Positions 16,170-25,566 of a DNA stretch of 64,000 nt are shown piece after piece. The stretch's first letter is position 1; the number at the start of each line of letters is the position of its first letter. The stretch covers positions 366,919 through 430,918 of the forward strand of contig NZ_SSMD01000004.1 in NCBI RefSeq assembly GCF_004799325.1, given 5' to 3'. Source of the DNA: Thalassobius vesicularis (GTDB lineage Bacteria; Pseudomonadota; Alphaproteobacteria; Rhodobacterales; Rhodobacteraceae). The translations under genes and the position numbers were made by a program. The notes beneath the pieces are model-generated. The model saw only the letters and a list, made by a program, of their open reading frames with translations, did no database searches and had not been told where the DNA came from.

Positions 16170-17477
16170 TCATTCGCGGAAGGCCTTGGCGAAATAATCC
16201 GCCAGCGGTTTGACCAGATAGGCCAGCGGCGTGCGGTCCTGCGTGCGCAGGAACGCCTCGACCGGCATCCCCGGCAGCAGCGTCATGCCCTCGGGCAGGC
16301 GCTCCAACTCGCCGTCGTTCACGTCGATTTCCACCCGGTAGAAACTGCGCTGAGTCGCCTGATCGGTGAACGCATCCGCCGAGACCTGCACCACGGTGCC
16401 GAACAGCTCGGGCGTGCTGCGCTGGTCGAAGGCCGAGAATCGCAGCGTCACCTGTTGGCCGACATAGATCTGGTCCACATGGATCGGCAGCGCCTGCGCC
16501 GCGATGATCAGCGGCCGGTCCTGCGGCACCAGGAACAGCACCGGATCGGCCGGTTTGATGACCGAGCGCGGCGCGAAGAACTGCAGCCCGTAGACCACGC
16601 CCGAGACCGGCGCGCGGATGTCCAGACGGTCCAGCCGCTGACGCACGGCGCGGCGGTTCTCGGCGATCTCCAGCTCGCGATATTCGATGTCGCGCAGGGT
16701 GGTCAGGGCCTCTTCGCGGCGCAGGGTGTCCTTTTTCAGGATCTCAAGGTCGATCTCGGTGATCCGCCCCTCGGCCTGCGCCCGTTCCGAGGCCAGCTGA
16801 CCCACTTGCCCGGCCAGTTTCGCCTCTTCGCGTTGCAGCGCCAGCACGCGGGCGGCTTGCGCCAGCCCCTTGTCCAGCAGGGTTTTCTGGCCCGACAGTT
16901 CCTCTTGGATCAGGGTCAGCTGCGATTGCAGCGCCGCGCTTTGAGCATCAATCCCGACGATCTGTGCCTGGATCTGGATGCGGCGCTTGTCCAGCTGGTC
17001 CACCTCCTGCCGGATCGAGGCCGTGCGGGCCGCCATCAGCTGCGTCTGCCCGTCCACCAGCGCGGCCACCTTGGGGCTCAGCGCGGCGGCTTCCAGCAGT
17101 TCGGGGTCATAGGTGATGTCGTCCAGCCCGTCGCGCTCGGCCTCCAGCCGGCCACGGCGCGCCATCAGTTCGTAAAGCTGCCCCTCTAGGATCGTCAGCT
17201 GCGAGGTCAGGTCCGTCGGGTCCAGCCGAATCAGCAGTTGACCGGCCTCGACCAGGTCGCCCTCGTCCACCAGGATTTCCTCGATCACGCCGCCGTCCGG
17301 GTGCTGCACGACCTGGCGGTTCTGATCCACCTCGATCCGTCCGCTGGACACCACGGCGCCTGAAATCGTGGTCATCGCGGCCCAGCCGCCAAAGCCCACC
17401 ACCAACAGCACCAGCGCCAACATGCCCAGAACCAACGGGCTGCGCACCGGAAAGCGCGAGTTGACTGGATCGCTCAT
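16170..17477 (-). CDS. Type I secretion membrane-fusion (HlyD-family) adaptor
   Basis: 435-residue HlyD/PrtE-type periplasmic adaptor. It has one N-terminal membrane helix (LVLGMLALVLLVVGFGGWAAM, about residues 14 to 34), a lipoyl-like half motif (SSGRIEVDQNRQVVQHPDGGVIEEILV) just after it, a long alpha-helical coiled hairpin from about 105 to 275, and a C-terminal beta domain with GMTLLPGMPVEAFL. It bridges the ABC exporter to an outer-membrane TolC channel. It overlaps the ABC exporter gene by four bases. No TolC homologue or RTX substrate gene lies nearby, so the cargo is encoded elsewhere. Confidence 0.92.
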   Translation of the reverse strand: MSDPVNSRFPVRSPLVLGMLALVLLVVGFGGWAAMTTISGAVVSSGRIEVDQNRQVVQHPDGGVIEEILVDEGDLVEAGQLLIRLDPTDLTSQLTILEGQLYELMARRGRLEAERDGLDDITYDPELLEAAALSPKVAALVDGQTQLMAARTASIRQEVDQLDKRRIQIQAQIVGIDAQSAALQSQLTLIQEELSGQKTLLDKGLAQAARVLALQREEAKLAGQVGQLASERAQAEGRITEIDLEILKKDTLRREEALTTLRDIEYRELEIAENRRAVRQRLDRLDIRAPVSGVVYGLQFFAPRSVIKPADPVLFLVPQDRPLIIAAQALPIHVDQIYVGQQVTLRFSAFDQRSTPELFGTVVQVSADAFTDQATQRSFYRVEIDVNDGELERLPEGMTLLPGMPVEAFLRTQDRTPLAYLVKPLADYFAKAFRE

Positions 17478-19207
17478 CGCATGCCTCCGGGGTTGCCGTC
17501 GCGGGCGATGGTCTGGTGGTTTTGCACCATCTTCTTCAGAACCTCATCTTTCGGGCCGAAGGCGCGGACATTGCCGCCCTCCAGCATCAGCAGCAGATCG
17601 CATTCCTGGATCGCCGCGGGGCGGTGGGCCATGATCAGCACCGATTTGCCCGCCTCTTTCATCGCCCGGATCGCCGTGTTCAGCGCCATGCTGCCCTCGT
17701 TGTCGAGGTTCGAGTTCGGCTCGTCCAGCACCAGGATCACGGGGTCGGAATACATCGCGCGGGCCAGCCCGATCCGCTGGATCTGTCCGCCCGACAACCG
17801 CCCGCCCGAGGCCGAGACGCGGGTGTCGTACCCGTCGGGCATCTTCAGGATCATGTCATGCGCGTCGGCTTTGCGGGCGGCGGCCACGATCTTTTCCGCG
17901 TCGGGGTTGGGGTCCAGACGGGCGATATTCTCGGCGATGGTGCCGTCGAACAGTTCCACCCGCTGCGGCAGATAGCCGATCAGCTGACCCAGAACCGAGG
18001 GGTCGTATTGGTCCAGCGCCGCGCCATCCAGGCGGATCTTGCCGCCAGCGGGGCGCCAGAGGCCGGTGATCGCGCGGGCCAGCGTGGATTTCCCCGCGCC
18101 CGAAGTGCCGATCACGCCCAAGGCCTGCCCGGGTTGCACCACGCAGTTGACCATTCGCAGCGTGGCTTGATTTTGGCCCGGGGGCACCACGGTCAGCTGC
18201 TGCACCTCCAGCTTGGCTTGCGGGGCGGGCAGGGCGGTGCGGGCCGGCTCAACCGGGACACTGCCCAGCAGCATCGCCAGCGAATCCCAACCCTTCTTGG
18301 CGCGCTGGAACATCGGCCACTGGCCGATGGCCTGCTCGATCGGGGCCAGCGCACGGCCCATCAGGATCGAGCCCGCGATCATCGCGCCCGGGCTCAGCTC
18401 GCCTTGCAGCACCAGGTAGGCGCCCAGACCCAGCATCGCCGATTGCAGGAACAGGCGGAACGTCTTGGTCAGCGTGCCGTACATGCCGCCCGCGTCCGAG
18501 GCCGCCAGCGACTGCGACAGCGAATCGTTGCGCGCGGCCTCCCAGCGGCGGAACCCGGCCTCGCGCATGCCCATCGCCTGCACCATCTCAGCCTCATTCA
18601 CCAACTGCCCCGAGATCTTCTCGGATTGCACCACGGCCATGTTCGCCTTGGCGATCGGCAGGCGCGTCGTGGTCTGGTTCAGAATGGCCAGCGCGATCAG
18701 GAACAGCCCGCCGCCGATGGCCAGATAGCCCAGCCACGGGTGAAACAGCATGATCCCGGCCAGAAAGAACGGCGTCCAGGGCATGTCGAACAGCGACATC
18801 AACGCCGGAGAGATCAGCAACCGTTGGATCGACTCCAGATCACGCAGACCCGTGGTGCTGGTCTCATCCGGGGCGACGGCCGATTTGCGGATCACCGCAT
18901 CGAACACCCGCCGGTCCAGACGCGCCTGAAACCGGCTGCCGACCCGCGCCATGATTCGTGCGCGGGAAAAATCCAGAAGGCCCATCATGCCGTACAGGAA
19001 CGCCACGATCAGCGTCAGGCCGATCAGCGTCTCGAACGAGCGGCTGCCCAGCACGCGGTCATAGACCTGCAGCATGTACAGCGGGCCCGTCAGCATCAGC
19101 AGGTTTACCATCAGGCTGAACAGGGCGACCGCCCAGAACAGGCCCCGGCTTTCGCGCCGTGCTGCCCGCAGTTCGTCTTTGCCTGCCTCGAGTCGGTGGT
19201 TAATCAT
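17474..19207 (-). CDS. Type I secretion ABC transporter (PrtD family permease/ATPase)
   Basis: 577-residue half-transporter. Six membrane helices occupy residues about 25 to 300, including LMLTGPLYMLQVYDRVLGSRS, which is the PrtD/HlyB-like first loop. The nucleotide-binding domain shows Walker A GTSGAGKST near residue 370, the signature LSGGQIQR near 480, Walker B VILVLDEPNSNLD near 500 and the switch histidine in MAHRP. There is no N-terminal C39 peptidase domain. It is the first gene of a two-gene unit with the HlyD adaptor, divergent from mlaA. Function as an exporter of an RTX-like protein is expected from the family only. Confidence 0.93.
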   Translation of the reverse strand: MINHRLEAGKDELRAARRESRGLFWAVALFSLMVNLLMLTGPLYMLQVYDRVLGSRSFETLIGLTLIVAFLYGMMGLLDFSRARIMARVGSRFQARLDRRVFDAVIRKSAVAPDETSTTGLRDLESIQRLLISPALMSLFDMPWTPFFLAGIMLFHPWLGYLAIGGGLFLIALAILNQTTTRLPIAKANMAVVQSEKISGQLVNEAEMVQAMGMREAGFRRWEAARNDSLSQSLAASDAGGMYGTLTKTFRLFLQSAMLGLGAYLVLQGELSPGAMIAGSILMGRALAPIEQAIGQWPMFQRAKKGWDSLAMLLGSVPVEPARTALPAPQAKLEVQQLTVVPPGQNQATLRMVNCVVQPGQALGVIGTSGAGKSTLARAITGLWRPAGGKIRLDGAALDQYDPSVLGQLIGYLPQRVELFDGTIAENIARLDPNPDAEKIVAAARKADAHDMILKMPDGYDTRVSASGGRLSGGQIQRIGLARAMYSDPVILVLDEPNSNLDNEGSMALNTAIRAMKEAGKSVLIMAHRPAAIQECDLLLMLEGGNVRAFGPKDEVLKKMVQNHQTIARDGNPGGMR

Positions 19208-19386
19208 AAGCTCAATTCCGCCGTTCTTTTATCACGCCTAGGCTTTTGCCACGGGCTTCGGTATGGTCCGTTTCGATGGGGCTGTCGCAGTTCTGCCACA
19301 GGCGCCATCCTTGCCGGTCAACATGGCTGGGTTTCATTAAGACATCGACTAAATAGATCACAAGAATTCAGATATTGGAAAAACAC

Positions 19387-20160
19387 GTGCCGGTACAGCG
19401 ATACAGTTCCTTTTCTCGCAGTGCAATCATGGCCCTTGCCGCAGTCACCGTTCTGGGTGTTGCGGGCTGCACCCGACCTGCCCAGTACGAAGGGCGCGAC
19501 GGCATCTTTGATCCGTACGAGTCCGGCAACCGCAAAACCCACGAATTCAACCGTGACGTCGATCGCGCCCTGCTGCGCCCACTGGCCAAGGGCTATGTCG
19601 CCGTCGTGCCTGATGGCATCGTCATCAGCGTCGGCAAATTCGCTGAAAACCTGGGCGAGCCATCGAACGCCGTGAACCACCTGCTGCAGGGCAATGTCCG
19701 CGGCGTGGGGCGCAACGTGACCCGGTTCCTGATCAACTCGACACTGGGATTCGCGGGGCTGTTCGATCCGGCCTCGGATTTCGGCCTCTATCCCGACAAG
19801 ACCGATTTCGGCGAAACCCTGCACGTCTGGGGCGCGTCCGAAGGCGCCTATGTCGAACTGCCCGTCTTCGGCCCCTCGACCGAGCGTGACGCCGCCGGCC
19901 GGGTCGTCGACATGTTCACCAACCCGCTCAGCTACGTCCTGCCCACGCAAGAGGCCGCCGCCGCCAACAGCGCCAAAGTCGCCGCCAAGCTGGGCGATCG
20001 CGGCCGCTATTCGGATCTGGTCGATTCGGTGCTGTACGAAAGTGCGGACAGCTATGCGCAGGGCCGCATCCTTTATCTGCAAAATCGTCGGCATGATCTG
20101 GGAATGGACACCGAAGATACCTATATCGCGCCCGAAGACGTCAACACCCAAGGTTTCTGA
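19387..20160 (+). CDS. mlaA: MlaA-family outer-membrane lipoprotein (VacJ)
   Basis: 257-residue lipoprotein of the Mla system, which removes misplaced phospholipids from the outer leaflet of the outer membrane. The lipobox VAGC ends a signal sequence about 28 residues long. The VacJ domain shows DPYESGNRKTHEFNRDVDRALLRPLAKGY, NHLLQGN and RFLINSTLGFAGLFD, all diagnostic. Start is uncertain: GTG 19387 is preferred because it gives a compact lipoprotein signal; TTG 19375 and ATG 19429 are alternatives and none has a strong ribosome site. mlaC follows after two bases. The mlaFEDB transporter genes are not nearby. Confidence 0.88.
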   Translation: MPVQRYSSFSRSAIMALAAVTVLGVAGCTRPAQYEGRDGIFDPYESGNRKTHEFNRDVDRALLRPLAKGYVAVVPDGIVISVGKFAENLGEPSNAVNHLLQGNVRGVGRNVTRFLINSTLGFAGLFDPASDFGLYPDKTDFGETLHVWGASEGAYVELPVFGPSTERDAAGRVVDMFTNPLSYVLPTQEAAAANSAKVAAKLGDRGRYSDLVDSVLYESADSYAQGRILYLQNRRHDLGMDTEDTYIAPEDVNTQGF

Positions 20161-20162
20161 GC

Positions 20163-20765
20163 ATGAGTCGTTTCACCCGTCGCACCTTCATGGCCACCTC
20201 TGCCGCCGCCCTGATGGCGCTGGCCCTGCCGCTGCCCGCCTTCGCGCTGAATGACGCCGAGGCCCGCGGCCTCGTCGACAACCTCGTGAGCGAGATCAAC
20301 GACGTCATCGCCTCGGGCAAATCCGAAACCGCGATGTACGGCGATTTCGAGCGGATCTTCCGCAAATACGCCGACCTGCCCTATATCGCCGCCTATGCAA
20401 TGGGCGTCGACGCCCGCCGCGCCAGCGACAGCCAGAAAAAGGCGTTCACCAACGCCTTCACCGGCTACATCTCGCGCAAATACGGCAAACGCTTCCGCGA
20501 ATTCATCGGCGGCCGCCTCGAAGTGCAGGGCGTGAAACAGGTCAAAAGCTTCTACCAGGTCACCACGACCGCCTTCCTGCGCGGCGAAGCCCCGTTCGAG
20601 GTGGACTTCCACGTCTCCGACCGCAGCGGCAAGAACCTGTTCTTCAACATGTATATCGAGGGCATCAACATGCTCCTGACCGAGCGGGAAGAGGTCGGCT
20701 CGATGCTCGACCGCCGCAAAGGCGATATCGATGCCATGATCGCCGACCTGGCCAAGGCCGGCTGA
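20163..20765 (+). CDS. mlaC: MlaC-family periplasmic phospholipid-binding protein
   Basis: 200-residue phospholipid shuttle between MlaA at the outer membrane and the inner-membrane Mla complex. The N-terminus SRFTRRTFMATSAAALMALALP has a twin arginine followed by F-M and an ALA-type cleavage near residue 28, so it looks like a Tat rather than a Sec signal. The mature part follows the family pattern (AYAMGVDARRASDSQKKAF, YGKRFREFIGG, VDFHVSDRSG). It starts two bases after the mlaA stop. A hairpin terminator follows. Confidence 0.88.
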   Translation: MSRFTRRTFMATSAAALMALALPLPAFALNDAEARGLVDNLVSEINDVIASGKSETAMYGDFERIFRKYADLPYIAAYAMGVDARRASDSQKKAFTNAFTGYISRKYGKRFREFIGGRLEVQGVKQVKSFYQVTTTAFLRGEAPFEVDFHVSDRSGKNLFFNMYIEGINMLLTEREEVGSMLDRRKGDIDAMIADLAKAG

Positions 20766-20771
20766 CCCATC

Positions 20772-20797
20772 AAAGGCCACCCTCGGGTGGCCTTTTT
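20772..20797 (+). terminator. Hairpin terminator after mlaA-mlaC
   Basis: AAAGGCCACCC (20772-20782) pairs with GGGTGGCCTTT (20785-20795) around a 2-base gap, followed by a T-rich tract. It lies seven bases after the mlaC stop. Confidence 0.8.
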
Positions 20798-20805
20798 CTT
20801 TCCCG

Positions 20806-20885
20806 CTTCTTTCTGATCCGAAATACTCCCGCCGGAGGCACGGAAAATTTCAAATTTTCCGTTCAAAATTCCTTGCAGGAATTTT
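20806..20885. repeat. Intergenic repeat copy E (inverted orientation)
   Basis: Reads as the reverse complement of copies C and D: CTTCTTTCTGA, then AAATACTCCCGCCGGAGGC, then stem II (20841-20861), then stem I. In stem I the pair that closes the loop has changed on both sides, AAAATTCCT with AGGAATTTT instead of AAAATTCCG with CGGAATTTT, so pairing is kept. It sits between the convergent ends of mlaC and the penicillin-binding protein gene. Confidence 0.8.
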
Positions 20886-20911
20886 CTACCGCGCCACCCA
20901 AGCCTTCAGGC

Positions 20912-23059
20912 TTAACGGTTGCCGCCGTTGCCCAGCAGGTCGTCCAGCAGTTTCTCGATCCCCCGGCGGGTGCGATCATTCTCGCCATTCCCGGCGCCCG
21001 GCGACTTCTTCGGGTCCGATCCGCCTTCCAGCATCGGTAGCGGCGACACCGGCACGCCTTCGTGCACACGCACCATGGTCTCGTGCCAGATCTCGGCCGG
21101 CAGGCCCGATCCGGTGACGCCCTTCAGCGGGGTGTTGTCGTCATAGCCCATCCACACGCCCGCCACGTAATCCGCGCTGAACCCGATGAACCAAGCGTCC
21201 CGCGCCGCCTGTGTCGTGCCGGTTTTGCCCGCGATCTGCCGGTCATCCAGCAGCGCCCTCCGGCCCGAGCCATGCTGGGCTACGTTGTACATCATCCAGA
21301 TCAGCTCGCGCGCGGCGTCCTCGCGGATCACCCGCTCGCCGATGCCGCCGGTGGCGGTCATCAGCGGCTCGTCGTCGCCCTGCATCTTCAGTTCCACCAG
21401 CCCGTACGGCGTGACCGAGCTACCGCCGTTCAGGATACCCGCATAGGCGCCCGTCATCTCGATCAGCGTCGATTCCGAGGCCCCCAGCGCCAGCGCCGGC
21501 CCCTGTGCCAGGTCCGATTGCAGGCCAAAGTCCGCCGCGATCTGGCGCACGTTCTCCAGGCCGACATTCTGCGCCAGTTTCACCGCCGGGATGTTCAGCG
21601 AGGATTGCAGCGCCTCGGTCAGCGTCACCCGGCCGTGGAATTTCCGGTCATAGTTCTGCGGCGTCCACGGGCCGGAGCCGGGGATATTGATCGTCAACTC
21701 CTCGTCCAGGATCGTGTCGTTCGAGGACCACCCCATCTCCAGCGCCGTCGCATAGACGAACGGCTTGAAGCTGGACCCGGTCTGCCGCAGCGCCTGTGTC
21801 GCGCGGTTGAACGCGCCCGCCACCTTGGTCTTGCGTCCGCCCACCATGGCCCGCACCGCGCCGTCCGCGCTCATCACCACGATGGCGGCCTGCGCCTTGG
21901 ACCCCTCGGAAACCTTGTTCTCAAAGATATAGGCCAGCGCGTCCTCGGCGGCCTTCTGGATGCGCTGATCCAGCGTCGTGCGGATCACGACGTCCGCGGT
22001 CGAGTTGCGGGTAAAGAACTCGGGTCCCGAGGACATCACCCAATCCGCGAAATAGCCGCCTGCGCGCGCCTCGGCGGCCTCGGACAGCTCGGCGGGGTTG
22101 GCCAGCGCCTCTTTGGCGGCGCGGTCCGACAGGTAACCCTGTTCCTGCATCAGCCCGATCACCACGCCCGCGCGGTTTTGCGATTTTTCCAGGTCGTTGG
22201 TCGGGGCCAGGCTGGTCGGCGCGGTCAGCAGACCGGCCAGCATCGCGCCCTCGGCGGGGTTCAGTTGCGCCGCCGACTTGCCAAAGAACCGCTGCGCGGC
22301 CGCTTCGGCCCCGTAGGCGCCGCCACCCATATAGGCGCGGTTCAGGTAGATGCTCAGGATCTCGTCCTTCGAGTACTTCGTCTCCATCGCCATGGCAAAG
22401 ATCGCTTCCTTGCCCTTGCGCCACAGCGAGCCCTTCCGGCAGTCCGCCTCATAGGCGGCTTCGCTCTCCCATTGGGTTTCGTCGTATTTCACGCCCAGGC
22501 ACAGCAGTTTCGCCGTCTGCTGGGTGATGGTCGACCCGCCATGCCCCGACAGCGGCCCGCGCCCTTCGCGCAGGTTGATGCGGATGGCGCTGGCGATGCC
22601 GCGCGGGCTGACGCCGAAGTGATAGTAGAACCGCTTGTCCTCGGTCGCGATCACCGCGTTCTTCAGGTGCGGGCTGACCGAGCTGGCCGTCACCGCGCCG
22701 CCGAACGTGTCGCCGCGCCAGGCAAAGATCTTGGCGTCGCGGTCCATCATCGTGACCGAGCCATTGGCCCGCCCGTCCAGCAATTCCGTGACCGGGGGCA
22801 GGGTCAGGTAGAAATAGCCGACCGCCAATCCCAGCAGGACGCAGCTCAGCAGGCCGATGCGCCAGGTGAAGGCCCAGATCAGGCGCAGAATCCACCGAAA
22901 CAGGCCGGTGATGGCATTGGTGACAAAGTTGCCGCGTTTGCGCGGGGCGGGTTTCTTGCGCTTGGGGGACGGCTTTTTCGCCGGCTTGGCCGGTTTCGCC
23001 GCGCTCTTGTACCGCTTCTCCGCCACCAATGGCGGTTTCCTGCGCCCTGAATCACTCAT
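20912..23059 (-). CDS. Class A penicillin-binding protein (transglycosylase/transpeptidase, PBP1A-like)
   Basis: 715-residue bifunctional cell-wall synthase. A basic, Lys/Pro/Ala-rich cytosolic tail (residues 1 to 45) precedes one membrane helix near 65 to 88. The GT51 glycosyltransferase domain shows IATEDKRFYYHFGV with the catalytic glutamate near residue 143, and GGSTITQQ. The transpeptidase domain carries the three active-site motifs: TGSSFKP near 435 (SxxK), SLN near 490 (SxN) and KTGTT near 615. The C-terminal tail is hydrophilic. A cysteine-containing insert (LLCLGVKYDETQWESEAAYEADC) in the GT domain is common in this alphaproteobacterial group. It is divergent from glnK with a 258-base gap. 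Confidence 0.94.
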   Translation of the reverse strand: MSDSGRRKPPLVAEKRYKSAAKPAKPAKKPSPKRKKPAPRKRGNFVTNAITGLFRWILRLIWAFTWRIGLLSCVLLGLAVGYFYLTLPPVTELLDGRANGSVTMMDRDAKIFAWRGDTFGGAVTASSVSPHLKNAVIATEDKRFYYHFGVSPRGIASAIRINLREGRGPLSGHGGSTITQQTAKLLCLGVKYDETQWESEAAYEADCRKGSLWRKGKEAIFAMAMETKYSKDEILSIYLNRAYMGGGAYGAEAAAQRFFGKSAAQLNPAEGAMLAGLLTAPTSLAPTNDLEKSQNRAGVVIGLMQEQGYLSDRAAKEALANPAELSEAAEARAGGYFADWVMSSGPEFFTRNSTADVVIRTTLDQRIQKAAEDALAYIFENKVSEGSKAQAAIVVMSADGAVRAMVGGRKTKVAGAFNRATQALRQTGSSFKPFVYATALEMGWSSNDTILDEELTINIPGSGPWTPQNYDRKFHGRVTLTEALQSSLNIPAVKLAQNVGLENVRQIAADFGLQSDLAQGPALALGASESTLIEMTGAYAGILNGGSSVTPYGLVELKMQGDDEPLMTATGGIGERVIREDAARELIWMMYNVAQHGSGRRALLDDRQIAGKTGTTQAARDAWFIGFSADYVAGVWMGYDDNTPLKGVTGSGLPAEIWHETMVRVHEGVPVSPLPMLEGGSDPKKSPGAGNGENDRTRRGIEKLLDDLLGNGGNR

Positions 23060-23161
23060 TCTCTGCCCTGCCCGAGCCTGCCTTTTTTCGCATCATAACG
23101 CCCTGAGTCTTGAATGTTGAGGCATAGCTGCACTGCAGATACCGTTTTTATCATGCCTTAA

Positions 23162-23656
<495 letters not shown>

Positions 23657-23687
23657 TCCGCGGACGGGGGAAATTTAGGAAATGCAA

Positions 23688-25013
23688 ATGAATACTTTCT
23701 CGAAACTGGCCGTGGCCGCCGCGTTGATCGCGATGCCCAGCCTGGGTCTGGCCCAAGAGGCCGATGTGACCCCGCCGAACGCAGAGATCGGCTATATTCT
23801 CAACACCTTCATGTTCCTGGTGTGCGGCTTCCTGGTGATGTGGATGGGCGCGGGCTTCTCGATGCTCGAAGCAGGCCTGGTCCGCTCCAAGAACGTGGCG
23901 ATGCAGTCGCTGAAAAACGTCGCGCTGTTCGCGATTGCGGGCCTGATGTACTACCTGGTTGGCTACAACCTGATGTATCCGGGTGATGCCTGGACCGTGA
24001 CCAACATCCTGGGCGCCTTCGGCACCGCAGCGATGGAGCCGGTCGGTCTGGCCGACACCGAAACCGATCTGACCTATGCGTCGGTTGGCTCGGACTTCTT
24101 CTTCCAGCTGATGTTCTGCGCCACCACGGCCTCGATCGTGTCGGGCACTCTGGCCGAGCGTATCAAGCTGTGGCCCTTCCTGATCTTCACCGTGATCCTG
24201 ACCGGTTTCATCTACCCGATCCAGGCATCGTGGAAATGGGGCGGTGGCTTCCTGGACGCAGATTTCGGCTTCCTGGACTTCGCAGGCTCGACCGTTGTGC
24301 ACTCGGTTGGTGGCTGGGCGGCTCTGGCTGGCGCGCTGATCCTGGGTCCGCGTATCGGCAAGTACAAAGATGGCCGTACCGTTCCGATGCCCGGTTCGAA
24401 CCTGACGCTGGCAACCCTGGGTACGTTCATCCTGTGGCTGGGTTGGTTCGGCTTCAACGGCGGCTCGCAGCTGTACATGGACACCGCTGCCAACGTTGCT
24501 GACATCAGCCGTATCTTCGCAAACACCAACACTGCAGCCGCAGGCGGCGCAATCGCAGCCCTGATCATGACCCAGCTGCTGTACAAGAAGCCCGACCTGA
24601 CCATGGTTCTGAACGGCGCTCTGGCTGGCCTGGTCTCGATCACCGCAGAACCGCTGACCCCGTCGTTGGGCGCAGCAACCCTGATCGGTGCCGTGGGCGG
24701 TGTGCTGGTTGTCTTCGTGGTCCCGCTGCTGGACAAGCTGAAGATCGACGACGTCGTCGGCGCAATCCCGGTCCACCTGGTTTGCGGTATCTGGGGCACC
24801 ATCGCAGTTGTCCTGACCAACTCGGACGCAACCCTGTACGGTCAGCTGGCTTCGATCGTGATCGTCGGTATCTTCACCTTCGTGGTGTCGGCGGTGATCT
24901 GGTTCATCCTGAAAGTGACCATCGGCATCCGCGTCCCCGCCGAGGACGAGATCAACGGTCTCGACATGGCAGAGCTGGGCATGGAGGCCTACCCGGAGTT
25001 CTCCAAAGGCTGA
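23688..25013 (+). CDS. amtB: Ammonium transporter AmtB
   Basis: 441-residue Amt/Rh-family channel with a cleavable signal peptide (AAALIAMPSLGLAQ) and eleven membrane helices. The twin-histidine pore residues are in VVHSVGGWAALAGALILGPR (first His near residue 205) and VGAIPVHLVCGIWG (second near 360). The conserved DFAGSTVVH and WFGFNGGS motifs are present. ATG 23688 is seven bases from AGGA; ATG 23682 is too close to it. The coding sequence uses GGT, GCA and GTT codons more than neighbours, consistent with strong expression. A strong terminator follows. Confidence 0.94.
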   Translation: MNTFSKLAVAAALIAMPSLGLAQEADVTPPNAEIGYILNTFMFLVCGFLVMWMGAGFSMLEAGLVRSKNVAMQSLKNVALFAIAGLMYYLVGYNLMYPGDAWTVTNILGAFGTAAMEPVGLADTETDLTYASVGSDFFFQLMFCATTASIVSGTLAERIKLWPFLIFTVILTGFIYPIQASWKWGGGFLDADFGFLDFAGSTVVHSVGGWAALAGALILGPRIGKYKDGRTVPMPGSNLTLATLGTFILWLGWFGFNGGSQLYMDTAANVADISRIFANTNTAAAGGAIAALIMTQLLYKKPDLTMVLNGALAGLVSITAEPLTPSLGAATLIGAVGGVLVVFVVPLLDKLKIDDVVGAIPVHLVCGIWGTIAVVLTNSDATLYGQLASIVIVGIFTFVVSAVIWFILKVTIGIRVPAEDEINGLDMAELGMEAYPEFSKG

Positions 25014-25043
25014 TATACCTTCCTGATCAGCTTTTACTCCCTG

Positions 25044-25073
25044 ACCCGGGCGCGCGTCGCCCGGGTTTTTTCT
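25044..25073 (+). terminator. Strong terminator after glnK-amtB
   Basis: ACCCGGGCG (25044-25052) pairs with CGCCCGGGT (25058-25066) around a 5-base loop and runs into a T6 tract. It is 31 bases after the amtB stop. Confidence 0.88.
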
Positions 25074-25143
25074 TTGGCGGGACGCCTTGCGCCTGCGCGT
25101 GGTGCGGCTAGTCTCGCGGCCAGATCAACCATCCGGTGCCCGC

Positions 25144-25566
25144 ATGAGAACCCGCCTGGACCGCCTTCGCCACGCGGTCGCCTTCGAACTGATTGCCCTT
25201 GCGATCCTTGCGCCTCTGGGCGGATCGGTCTTCGGCGTGTCGATGGGGCATTTCGGGGTCGTCGCGGCCGTCAGCTCGGCCATCGCGATGGCCGGCAACT
25301 ACGTCTACAATCTGGGCTTTGACCACGTGCTGCTGCGGCTGGGGATGTCCCTGCGCAAGACCGTGCCGATCCGCATCCTCCACGCCATCGGGTTCGAGGC
25401 GATGCTGCTGATCGTCCTCGTGCCCTTCATCGCATGGTATCTGGGCGTCGGGCTGGCCGAGGCGCTGACGATGGATGTGTCGCTGTCGCTGTTCTACCTG
25501 GTCTACGCCTTCGTCTTCAACTGGGGCTACGACCTGGTGTTTCCGTTTCAGAATGGTCCGGCATAA
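25144..25566 (+). CDS. PACE-family multidrug/biogenic-amine efflux protein (BTP domains)
   Basis: 140-residue inner-membrane protein with four predicted helices arranged as two bacterial-transmembrane-pair domains. The first begins RTRLDRLRHAVAFELIALAILAP with the conserved membrane glutamate, and the pattern repeats from PIRILHAIGFEAMLL around residue 80; NYVYNLGFDH and FNWGYDLVFP are the paired W/Y-N motifs. PACE proteins (AceI type) expel chlorhexidine and short diamines using protons. The ATG at 25144 gives the usual family length. It is a single gene between two terminators and is not clearly linked to neighbours. Confidence 0.87.
   Translation: MRTRLDRLRHAVAFELIALAILAPLGGSVFGVSMGHFGVVAAVSSAIAMAGNYVYNLGFDHVLLRLGMSLRKTVPIRILHAIGFEAMLLIVLVPFIAWYLGVGLAEALTMDVSLSLFYLVYAFVFNWGYDLVFPFQNGPA

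Noticed and set aside
17516..19675. 719-residue plus-strand frame over the type I secretion ATPase gene
   Set aside because: Rich in His, Arg, Gln and Asp with no recognisable domain, and the opposite strand has Walker motifs and six helices.
21062..23050. 662-residue plus-strand frame over the penicillin-binding protein
   Set aside because: Shadow of the class A PBP, whose catalytic motifs are intact on the minus strand.
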